Source: Sphaerolaimus hirsutus
Taxonomy: Eukaryota; Nematoda; Chromadorea; Monhysterida; Sphaerolaimidae
Direction of reading: 5' to 3'
DNA: 64,000 bases
NCBI GenBank assembly: GCA_964036195.1
Contig: OZ038457.1
Coordinates: forward strand, 17,635,147 to 17,699,146
In this document: piece after piece, positions 23,810 to 34,700 of the stretch
Position numbering within the stretch: position 1 is the first letter of the stretch
How the letters are laid out: the number at the start of each line of letters is the position of its first letter
Notes under the pieces: generated by a model
Told to the model about the DNA's origin: nothing
Databases searched by the model: none
The model's input: only the letters and a program-made list of their open reading frames with translations
Program-made: the position numbers and the translations under genes

Positions 23810-26800
23810 GCGCGCTGGCCGTGGGCAGCCTGCCGATGTCGCCGCGGCGGCACAGCGACACGTCGGACGAGGCGGACGAGCGGCACGACGCGCTCGCCGC
23901 CCTGCCGGACACGCCGCGCACGTGCGGCGGCAACGCGACCGCCGGCGCCGGCCCGGCCGTCAGCCCCAGATACGAGGCGTTCGTCATGACCGGCGACAAG
24001 ATGCTGCGGCTCGACGCCAAGATCAGCCCCAGCTACGCAAAGGTGCGCTCTTCGACCATTACGCCAATTGATGATTAATTTGATCACCAAATGCCGACAC
24101 AGGCGTGCCGAGAGCAACTGCCTAAAACGTCGGTGTCACAGCTGTCTGAAGAACGGCAGCAGGGACCCTTCGACGGGCTGTCGCGGCCGACCAAACAGCG
24201 CAGACGCACCACCAGCGAACACGAGCAGCAGCCGGTGCAGCAGCAGCAGGAGCACAATGAGCAGGGCGGCAAGAGGCAGCACCAACATGGGCACGTGGAT
24301 GGGGAAATGCATGCGTCCGTGGTGCAGTCGGCGCCCACAACACCACTGCATGTGGTGCAGAAAACGACCACTGTGGAGATTGGCACTGAGCCAATACAGG
24401 TCAGAGTGGCAATTTGATGTTGTATTGTCTTTAGCTTACATTTGGACACACACGGCACAGAATTACGAAATCGACGAGCCACAATCCACCAGCCGCATAC
24501 TCAAAAATGAGTCCAGTCAGACGACTTCAGATGACGATCAGTGCCAGCAAGTGGGCGGGAGCACCAGTGCAGTGCATCCGCTAGCGGTTCAGCTATACAA
24601 TTTGGATGGATTCACACCTGTCGAAGTGGCGTCACAGCTTTCAAAAAGGTGTTTTAACGACCAAATTGAATGTCAAAAGACAATGACTGCAAGAAACATC
24701 ACTATTTATAATCAGCAAACCTTCATTTGCACAACACAGCAACACACTGTGCAAGCAGCACGCGGCACTGTTCAACTTCGCTGGCATGCACGTTGTGGAC
24801 GCTCACAGATGTTACACCGAGCGGGCGGCGCTGCATCAATGCGAGAAGGAAGTGCGCGATCCGCTGCTGAGGATCTTTCTCCATCGATTTTGTCAATGCA
24901 ACACACACATGAAGCAGTCATTGGGTGAGCAGTGTGAAAACAACTGATGAAAAAATATCGTATTGTCTCTCAATACTCCCCCTCAAAATGGCCACCGTGG
25001 ATTAATAACCCCCTCCTCTCGAAATACCCCCCCCCCCAAAAAAAAATGGGTGTGAAGAGAACGTGAATGACAAAAGCTGCTGTTTGTGAACCGGGAACAG
25101 TGACTGTGTTACATTAGAACATGGTTTATACCACCTGGATACTTATATAAGTCTATACACTCAGGCGAAATAGTAAACCCCCTCGAAATACTCCCCTCGT
25201 TTAAGGACCCTTTCAAAATTTCCAGTATTAAAAAATAGACCCCGGGGGTATTTCGAGGAAATACGGTATAATCAAATAACCTACAAACTCACAACACTTC
25301 AGACAACCTGTTCACACTTATGTGCCTCGTGATGGACATGGGCTGCGAGCAGCAAGGAACCACCATCGATCAGTGGAACAATCGTTTGGCTCAAGCGGGT
25401 ATCACGCTCCACCATGACGAAATGAGCGCTTTTTACAACGCCATTCAGAGGCTGCCGGCTGGATCCATGCAGTTGATGCACATGGAACCTGGGCCCTGCG
25501 GCGTGCGGCACAAAGGCTGGCTGTATAGGAAGAGTATATTTGAGGATAGTGGTGTGAGAAGTTTGTTTAGGTTCTGGAATTTTCTAAACAATAATACATT
25601 AGGTGGAATGTCAAGTTTTTTTGTACGCGACAATCAACTTGTAGGTCACTTGGTACTTGACTTATCACATAGCTTTTTATAACACCATATAGGAAATTTT
25701 TCGTGTGGCACCTTCCGCCCACACACTCAATCTGCTGGTGACTTGAAAATGTCCAAATAGTGTAGTAAATACACGGCGGACCGTAAAGTATGTGCAGAAT
25801 CTTACCATAAGTTAATGAATAAAACCTTGCGATAAATTTTGTACTTCATTATTCCATAGTAAAAACGAAATATTATGACGAAAAACTGTATAATCTTTGG
25901 TTCATTATTCAGATGGGTTATGGTATGTTTCCATACTAAGTGTGATGCCCGCCGAGTTAAGCTACTCTGCGTCTGCGGTCTACCGCGGAAAGGTGAAGAG
26001 TGGGGGAGGTCACACCCATCACTCACCCCCCCCCCTCCCCAACGCAGCACCCCTAGGCCGTCGCAGCTGGCGGCGCTTCTACGCGGTGCTGCAGGGCTCG
26101 GTGCTGTACCTGCACAAGAGCGACGGTGCGGCGGCGGGCGGCGGGCAGCGCTACGCGACCATGCGCAACGCGGTCACGCTGACGCACGCGATCGCCTCCG
26201 TGCACGGCGCGCACATGCACACCAAGAGGCCGCACGTGCTTAGGTTGAGGACGGCCACATTGGCGGGTAGGTGCGGACAAAGTGCGACAGCCACCAATGG
26301 CACAGTGTTTTATATGTATAATTGAAAATTGTACGACTTCAGGTATAGCACACTGTCTGGCAAACGCCTAAGTCTAAGAAACAGCCCAACAGCCTAAGAA
26401 ACATGTCGGACTAGGGGCCACTCTAAGACACTGTAAAATGGCCATTGTCATGCAAAGTGTAATAGGTCATGTAAATAGCCCTGTTAAATGTCAAATGTCA
26501 TGCAAAGTGTCAAAGATCATAAGAATTGCTCTGTAAAATGTCAAAAAATTCATTTTTATTGTTACTGTACGTCTGAAATTTTTCATAACACTACATTTTA
26601 CACTTTGCATGACGTTTTACAGAGTGTAGAATCTGTCGGGCCAAAATTTCGCATCATAAATATATCGCTAACCCATCCAGAGTACCTACTACGTGTAACA
26701 AGTGGTGCGGAGCAGCACGCCTGGGTGCAAGCGATCAACTTGGCAGCAGCAAACATCTCCGGTCCGGTGCCGGCTACGCTGCAAAGGGCGAAGGCGGACC

Positions 26801-27997
26801 CGATGCTGACAAGAGCGCCATTGAATTTAGACTTGGTTGGTTGGTATGGATCAGTTGGCAGTCCCAGACCCTGTAAAGTGTCAAATGTCATGTAAAATGT
26901 AATGTAAAATGTCAATTGTCATGACAAATGTTCAATAGGTAAAGGTAAAGTTTAATTGTCATGCAACGTTCAGTAACAATTTTTTTTAAATTAACATTTT
27001 ACATGACATTTGACACTATACTTCACACTTTACAGGGCTTGGGACTGCCCCCAGTTTGGAATCTATTCAATGATCAAGTGTGCCAAATAAATCTTTTTAC
27101 AGGATGAAAGGATGTCGTTGTATGAAACAGAGATAGCAACCATTACACAAAAGTTGGAGCAGCTGAAATCGACAGCACCACCCCCAAATGCCAAGGGCAA
27201 AGTAATGCAAGAATACTTTTACAAAGAACGATTCCTGGAAGAAGAGGTTGGAAATTCACAAATTAGAAAACTCCTAACATTGAAAAATGAGGGATTCGAA
27301 GAAAATATTTACAATTAAATATAATCTCAGAAAATCTCTCAAAAAGAAGATACGCAATGAAAAAATTCATAAAAAATACTAGAAAAATTTATGCATTTTC
27401 TTATCACAGATTAAAACATAATAAAACCTCTGGAAAAACCTGGATAAAACGATTTTTCGATAATTTCTGAAAATTTTAAATAATATATAAATCTCCCAAG
27501 ATTTTTCAATGTTAATCACACCCGAGCACACACACCACCAAAAACCACACCACCTCAGCAATCGCGCTACGAAACCTATCTACGGCTATTACGCTCTACC
27601 AACGTTGGCAGCGAGCCAAACTCTGCGCCGCCGCAGCGACTAGCCAAACTACGGTCGTACGCCGAGCCGTCGCAGCACACGACCAGGTGCCAGTCCCAGA
27701 CCCTATAAAATGCCCTGTAAAGTGTCAAATATCATGCAAAGTGTCAAAAGTCATGGAAAATGCCCTGCAAAATGGCAACCGAGTTACCATTTTGCAGGAC
27801 ATTTTCCATGACTTTTGACACTTTGCATGACATTTGACACTTTAAGAGGGTCTGGGACTGCCCCCAGCGCGGAATCGATCAGCGAGCAATGCAAGCGGGA
27901 CAGAGACGATGGCGCGGAGACGGACCAAAGCCCCGACATGGCTGCCCGTTTGAATGGCTTGGGCACGCGGTTCAGTTACAGGGAAGCGGTTGATTGA
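23810..27997 (+). CDS. Efa6: EFA6/PSD-type Arf6 guanine-nucleotide exchange factor, 5' end missing
   Basis: Exons 23810-24042, 24103-24399, 24461-24648, 24740-24924, 25303-25551, 26057-26266, 26681-26835, 27103-27246, 27559-27686 and 27868-27997 join in phase to 638 codons and a TGA. The order is EFA6-like: a Ser/Gln-rich N-terminal region, a diverged Sec7 domain (AVQLYNLDGFTPVEVASQLSK through RIFLHRFCQCN to the NAIQRLP region), a PH domain (GWLYRKS, RRSWRRFYAVLQ, VLYLHK, ending AWVQAINLAAA), a coiled coil (DERMSLYETEIATITQKLEQ) and the C-terminal KERFLEEE-QSRYETYLRLL motif. EFA6 proteins activate Arf6 at the plasma membrane. By eye, the catalytic Glu of the Sec7 loop (GETQ in relatives) aligns with Glu in QCEKE, but the surrounding residues are changed. 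The last intron (27687-27867) is an introner-like element. The 5' exon(s) were not located. Confidence 0.85.
24956..25269. repeat. TACCGTATTTC-family element in an EFA6-type intron
   Basis: A degraded left end (tatcgtattgtctctcaata) and an intact right end (gggtatttcgaggaaatacg), with C-runs between. Lies between exons 24740-24924 and 25303-25551. Confidence 0.65.
26400..26635. mobile_element. Degenerate introner-like element
   Basis: Arms acactgtaaaatggccattg and gcatgacgttttacagagtg, plus several tgtcatgcaaagtgtcaaag words, mark the family. The terminal GTGCC and CCCAG are lost. It lies inside the intron before the exon at 26681, so the intron no longer coincides with the element. Confidence 0.6.
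26855..27056. mobile_element. Introner-like element inside a larger EFA6-type intron
   Basis: Starts ggcagtcccagaccctgtaa and ends ggcttgggactgcccccag. Using its own AG would give an in-frame stop 12 codons on, so the real acceptor is TTTTTACAG at 27102 and the donor probably follows TTG at 26835. Confidence 0.65.
27687..27867 (+). mobile_element. Introner-like element, textbook copy
   Basis: Donor ACCAG|GTGCCAGTCCCAGACC, acceptor GGGTCTGGGACTGCCCCCAG|C. Arms of about 80 bp (caaagtgtcaaaagtcatgg, ccctgcaaaatggcaaccga) pair almost perfectly. Splicing at the element's own GT and AG continues the C-terminal frame (HTT-S-AESISEQC) to the stop. Intron and element coincide to the base. Confidence 0.9.
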
Positions 27998-28708
27998 CTA
28001 GATTCGCAGTGATCGATTGATTGAGATAGGCGCTCCACACACAGCACGGTAGCCGGAATGCAAAGTCGGAAGACATAACAAAAAACGAAATCAGAACTCA
28101 AATCGTTTGAAAATTTCAAAATCTATTTGGTGGGCCTCTTTTTCATAACTAAAACATTTGAACGCACTTCTGGTTGTGACTTTGTAAACGATTTTTTTAA
28201 GTGCCGTGTGGTGCGCCAAAAAGTGTGTATATATCCGGTGCTCGGTCTACATTCATGTTCAAACGACAGTAATGCGGATATGAGGACAGTGTCAAGGTCG
28301 CATTCGGGTGTAATCTTATTTACTCAAAGATGTTCGTTTCGTTGCTTCAACAGAAGTATCTAGTCCTCTGACCATATTTCAGATCATTAGTTAGTGCAGT
28401 CATTCAGCACAATGAAGGTCACTACTAAACATTTATGTAATTTTATCACAGATTCTAAAATCTCACGCTTGTATTTACAAATGGTGATACTCACGTTTGA
28501 CAAGCATACACACACGCATGTTTTACACACCACGCATAACCTTTGCACCATTGTAAGCAGATCAGAGAAAAGTAAGGCAATACATGCAAATCTCACAACA
28601 ATATCGTCGCAACAATCTAGGTAAATATTTTCGGCCACAATGTGTAAAAATGGAATGTGAAAAAGCGTGAAAAAAACTGGTGTAAATATTCTCCATTGGA
28701 ACCGGTCT
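27998..28708. other. Convergent 3' spacer, nothing recognised
   Basis: AT-rich, between the stop of the EFA6-type gene and the stop of the SLC38-type gene on the opposite strand. It should hold both 3' untranslated regions. The open frames have no motif. Confidence 0.5.
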
Positions 28709-31700
28709 CTACTCGCACAGAGGTATGACCTCAGTCTCGCTATACTGGAAGGTCTGCACGAGCGTCATGCCGGCCAGGAAGGCGCCCATCACCAGCAGGA
28801 CTCCGCCCACGACGCAGGCGATCCGTTCGCGACGGGACATGCGCCCGTCGGCCGCCTGCCACTCGCTGGACATCACGATCAGACCCAGGCCTGGGATGGG
28901 GGAATGTACATAGCGTGGCCGTGAATACGCAAGGGAAAAGATGTGTACTGAAGACAAACTAGGTACCTATTTAGGTGACCGTTCCGCACCTTGTAAAATG
29001 ACGAGAAAGATGAAGTAGCAGGGATAACTAAATAAAGTGTGATCAGTAAAGTGGAGTGTCACAGAAATACTCTTAGCTCGATTATCACTGATTACCACTA
29101 GGGTTCAAACGGGACCAGTTTTTCGGACCGGGACCGGGACCAGAAATTTTCTAATGTCGGGACCGGGACCGGGACCGGGACTGGGTGGTCCGGACCGGTA
29201 CCGGGTCCGGGACTGGCTTTTTTCAATTGTCGGGACCGGGACCGGGACCGGGACTGGGGGGTCGGGACCAGGACTGGGATTTGCCGAACCATGTACCAGG
29301 ACCGGGGTTACGTTTGAACCCTATTGGTACGTAATATCCAGCCAATGTTGTTCCACACACCTCCATTGTGTGAAGGAACACTCTCAATGTATTAGCCTTT
29401 TCTTATAACATTATTCAAGCACTATTCCAATCCCATCTTCACTTGAAGTCATGGAAAAACGTTGTATTTATGTAACAAGTTACACAAGATACTTGTAATA
29501 ACACCTAAAATAGATTTTTTTGGCAAAAATCACCACTTATAATTCTACAACATGGCTCCAAAGCCATTGTATTGCCATATAGACATCATAAGATACTGCT
29601 ATTTGTCAGACATATTTACATGTACATGTTGACCACATAGTAACTATATTTGGGAGCCGTTGAGAAAAACATTTTATGAAAAAAACATATTTCTTTAAAC
29701 CCAGGTCATTGAAAAATACGTTTCTTTCCATCCCTTGTCGGGACCGCTATAAAATTCCGGGACCGGGACCGGGACTGGGTGGTCGGGACCGGGACCGGGA
29801 CCGGGACTGGCTTTTTGTAAATGTCGGGACCGGGACCGGGACCGGGACTGGGGTGTCGGGACCGGGACCGGGACCGCCCCAGTCCCGACTTTTTGCCGAA
29901 CCATGTACCGGGACTAGCATTGAAAAAATCTCTGGGAGATTTATATTTAAAAAATCTCAGAAAATCTCAGAAAATATAAGATTTTTAGAGATTTATATTT
30001 TTTCCAGGATTTTCCAGAGAGATTTAATTATATTTTTTCCTGATTGAGAAAATCTCTCGAGAAAATCTCTCTATATTTGTCAATTTTCACCTTCAAATTC
30101 ACTAGTTCATGTGCTTTTCTGCTTAATTTCAGCTATTTTTAACTATATATGTGCTAATGGCACTACACACACTAGTTTTCACCGTGACCGATGTGAAAAC
30201 TGAAATGGCGAAATGGCGACATCCAGCCTACTCTTTTTGTATGCTACATGTGTTTTAGCTTTAAAATTTTCAAATTTTAACTTTCATTAATTTAAATTTT
30301 TAAAAATTTAGATAAAATTTTTCAACCATGTTCATTGATTTGCATTTGAAAAAATTCCAGTTTTCACACAAAGTCACGGTGAAAACTAGTGTGTGTAGGC
30401 ACATTATACCCTTTTTTGGTGATTTTTGCACCTATTTTAAATTTCTTCTCTCTTTTTTTTCTGTTCTATAGCATGAAAGAGCCTATAAAAAGACTACCTG
30501 AAATACAGTTTCTGTACTCGAATACTTTCAAAAAGAATACATAAAAGAGAATACTGGTACTTTTTCAGGGGAAATGTAAATGTATTTACTCAGTACTCTA
30601 TTCATGCATTTTTGAGTAAATATATATATGTTTTAACAACTATTAAGTTGACTGCATGCTTTGCAAATACAGTTACCAAAATTTGGTGAAAAATTCATCT
30701 GATAAATACTGTGTCAATCTTCACACGTGGAAGTAATGTATTCTATTATGAGGAAAAATGTACCTGAATTATTTTTGTTGATTATTTAGATAAAAAGGTG
30801 GTATTTAGTATGTGGTATTTCAAGCTGAAACAACACATACCTATGTAAGTTGCGTAATATCTACTCAAACAGACGCCTCTGGTTCAAACACCTTGAGATA
30901 CCTATCGATTAAATCATAGGTAATTTAAGTTGAGAGATTTAATAAGATTTTTCGAATGGCAAGAGATTTTCTCAGAGATTTTATTATATTTTCGAAAATG
31001 ACCCAAGAGATTTAATTATATTTTTATCTTGAGAGATTTTCTGAGATAATATTTAATTATATTTTCTCAAAATCGGCCATTTTTTTCAATGCTAACCGGG
31101 ACCGCGGTCCCGTTTGAACCCTAATTACCACTGCAACGAAATATCATATTGAATATTGGATAATGACGATCTTTTGCGCCTACACATACTAGTTTGCACC
31201 GTGACTTGGTGAAAGTGAAATGGCGACATGGCGACATCCGGTGTAAATATTTACACTGATTGTGTGCAATATCTGTTTTTTTTTGTTTTCAAATTTTCAA
31301 ATTTAAGTTAAATTAAATCATTCAACCGTGTTGATTAATTTGATGCAAATTTCATGGTCATGGTGCAAACTAGTGTGCGTAGGTACTTTGCTATCGAATA
31401 CCAATATCGGAAAGTTTGAAACATCTTGAAAATTTGCTTGAATATCGAAGTTCGATAACGAAAAGTAAAACCATAGTAACCCAACTTATTGTCTCCTGAC
31501 AAGCAACACGTTTTATTGTCTCGTGACACAATCAGCCCAAAACACGCACCGGGAAAGACGAATATGAAGAAGGTGCACACGAAGCCGAGAAAGCTGACCA
31601 CCGGCCCCATGGTGGGCAGCAGGTGCGCTATGAGCAGCGTGCTGACGAACCAGGCCAGCGGCAGCACCACGTAGCCCGCCGCGTTGTCAGTCCGCACGCC

Positions 31701-34700
31701 CGCCTCCAGCAGCAGCGACTGCACTGCGAGTCTGCACGGATGCGAAGGTAGAAAAGAGTCAACAAGTCAGAATCGGGTTAACCAAAATGCTTGAATGCAC
31801 TAGTTTTAATGCGTAGGTATTTATGTACTTTTATTAAAAAACTACGCATACTCGAGTAAAGAGTAAATACGCATACGCATACTTAAAAAAAGTATCTGCA
31901 CGCTTTTTTTCGAGAGTCTTCGAGTACAGTAGAGTAATTTTTGCGAGTACAGAAATTTTATTTTGAGTATTTTAGAGTATTTTTGCCATTCGAGACCCCT
32001 GATTTTCATAAAAGATTACTTATTAATAAAAGAAAGCATGTTTTTGTTGTCCAGGGTCAACATTCATAATGTTCCCTTCTACATTTTCCAGAAAGAAAAA
32101 GTAATTTTACACGCTTTTACGCTTTCCTGAGAAAAATAGTCGCATCTACTGGAAAAAAGTACTTTACCAGCATTTACTCGCGAGTAAAAGTAAAAAAATA
32201 TATTTTACGCTTTGTGTACTACGGGGGTGAGTAAAAACAAAATACCTTATGCACACGCATACTCTGAAAAAAGTTTGGTACTATTAACAAATGTAGGTAA
32301 ATAGAACGAACCGGCCGCAAAACGCAACAATAGGGTATGTCAGACAAATTTTGATCGCAAACGCGATGTAACCAATCACATAGGCCGCGTTATCGGTCGA
32401 CATGGACGACTGCGTGTGTTAAAAATAATTACAAACACACAAAAAAATCCAATCAAACTATCACCCACCAGCAAGTCCTGCTGCACGTCGACGCCGTAGC
32501 GCAGACAGCCGCACACGCCGATGGCGCTGTAGGCGAGCAGGCAGACAACGAAGGCGCTCGCGACCGCCTTGGAGAAGTTGGCCACGCTCTGCGGCCGGAT
32601 GCACGCGTACACGGGCACAGAGGACACGTGGCACTGGTAGCCGAACGCGAGCGCCGGCACCGCCGCCAGCACGTCCGTCCACACCACTGGGCTGCAAGTG
32701 TAAGGGGAGGATTGAGAGCAAGATTTTGGATATCCAGGGTCTATGTTATTTAAAAAAATTCCATCTACATTTGATTCATCAATTTTTTACACCATCAACA
32801 AATGGTCGATATTTAATCTGTGTCGTGAATAGCATTGAAAAAATCACTTGGAGATTTATATTTAAAAAATCTCAGAAAATCTCAGAAAATATAAGATTTT
32901 CTGAGATTTATATTTTTTCCACGATTTTCCAGAGAGATTTAATTATATTTTTTTCTGATTGAGAAAATCTCCCTAGAAAATCTCTCTAAAAAGTGAGTAT
33001 TTTTGAGAACTTTTGCCACAATTTTTCTCAAAATCACCAATTTCCTAACTTAAACACATTTTCACCTTCAAATACACTACTTCATGTACTTTTTGCCTAT
33101 TATCAGCTATTTTTAACTATTATGTACCTTTATGCCCATTTTGGCTATTTTTGTTTGGCTATTTTAACGGTTTTCTCTCCCCTTTTTCCCTTCTATGGCT
33201 TGAAAAAAAACAATATCAGGTTCTATTTGAAACACATTTTCTGTACTCAAGTACTTTGAAAACGTGTATGTAAACATGAGTACTGGTAGGGTTCAAACAG
33301 GATGAGATTACCAGAAAAGAAGCATAAATTGGACATTAGAGGTTTATGTTCACATCTCATGGTGCAAAAACTACACACATGGAGTACTGGTACTTTTTCA
33401 GAGCAAACATATACATATTTAGTCAGTACTCGAGTATACATATTTTTGGAGTAAAAGTAAAAGTTTTTAACCACTATGTAGGACTGCATGCTTTGCAAAT
33501 AAAATTACCACAATTTGGTGACAAAAGTCATCTGATAAATTCTGTGGGGCACGTGAACATGGTGTATTCTATAATGAGAAAAAATGTACCCAAAGCATAT
33601 TTTTGTTGATTATTCAGAAAGTAAATGGTATTAGCTTGTTGCAAAAGTTGTTACGTTGCAACATCATCTTCAGCATTGTCTCCTATTGGATCACCCTGGA
33701 TTGTTAGGATTCAGTCCGGGTATATAAGCTGGTTTTCAACTCTACCTAGGTTTCCAACTAATGTTCCATTGAAATTTCATTGAAAAATCAAAACACCGGA
33801 AAACGGTGGATGGTGCATGTTGAGTTTTGGACATTATTGAGATAAATATTAGTACTGGATCTACTTTCACATAATCAATTTCACAGTAAAATTTTATGAT
33901 TGAATGAATTCTACTTTGTATAGGTTTCCTGGCTGAAACCCCATTGATTGTCCAGGATGCTCCAATGCAAGATGATCCTGAAATGGAAAAAACTTATGCA
34001 TCAGACCAATAGTAAAAAGTGTGCTGTCATGTCAGTAGAAGTTGTTAGCATTTGAAAATGTGAATGAAAAGCTTCAACAACACATGTTGCTTAATATCTA
34101 CTCTTAATAGTTCAAGCCTTGAAATATGATTATAACTTGATTTAAGTTGAGAGATTTTCAGAGATTTTTTTGAACTGAAAAAGATTTTATCAGAGATTTA
34201 ATTATATTTTCAAAAATCACCCGAGAGATTTAATTATATTTTTTTCTTGAGAGATTTTCTGAGATAATATTTAATTATATTTTCTCAAAATCGGTCATTT
34301 TTTTCAATGCTAGTCGTGAATTGATGTCATTGTGCCTACGCACACTAGTTCGCACTGTGACTTCGGTGAAAACTGAAATGTCGACATAGCGATATCCAGT
34401 GTACATTTATTGTATGCTATATGTGTTTCAGTTTTCAAATTTAAACTTTCATTATTAAAATTCAAATTTAAATTAAACTAAATCATTCAACCGAGTTGAC
34501 TCATTTGAATTTGTGTTAGTTTTCACCAAAGTCACGGTTCAGTGTCTAACTAGTGTGCGCAGCGCCAACATCACAACGATTTTAAATTTTTTCCGGGTTT
34601 ATGGGTTGAAATACCGGAAATTTTCGGGATTCGGGATCGGAACCCCGTTTGAAACCCATTTTTGACTCACCTTGATCGCACAACAACCGGTGGTCCAGTG

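Larger units (their letters stand above)
29099..31123. mobile_element. hAT-like element with TAGGGTTCAAAC ends and GGGACC repeats
   Basis: Ends TAGGGTTCAAACGGGACC and the complement (cgtttgaaccctA). The flanks 29091-29098 and 31124-31131 are both attaccac. The interior carries arrays of GGGACCGGGACCGGGACTGG. A second right-type end at about 29310-29322 suggests a rearranged or doubled copy. It is itself interrupted by the element at 29915-31094. Confidence 0.8.

Noticed and set aside
27040-27102. Use of the introner AG at 27056 as the acceptor in the EFA6-type gene
   Set aside because: It would read into an in-frame TAA within 12 codons; the TTTTTACAG acceptor at 27102 restores the coiled coil.
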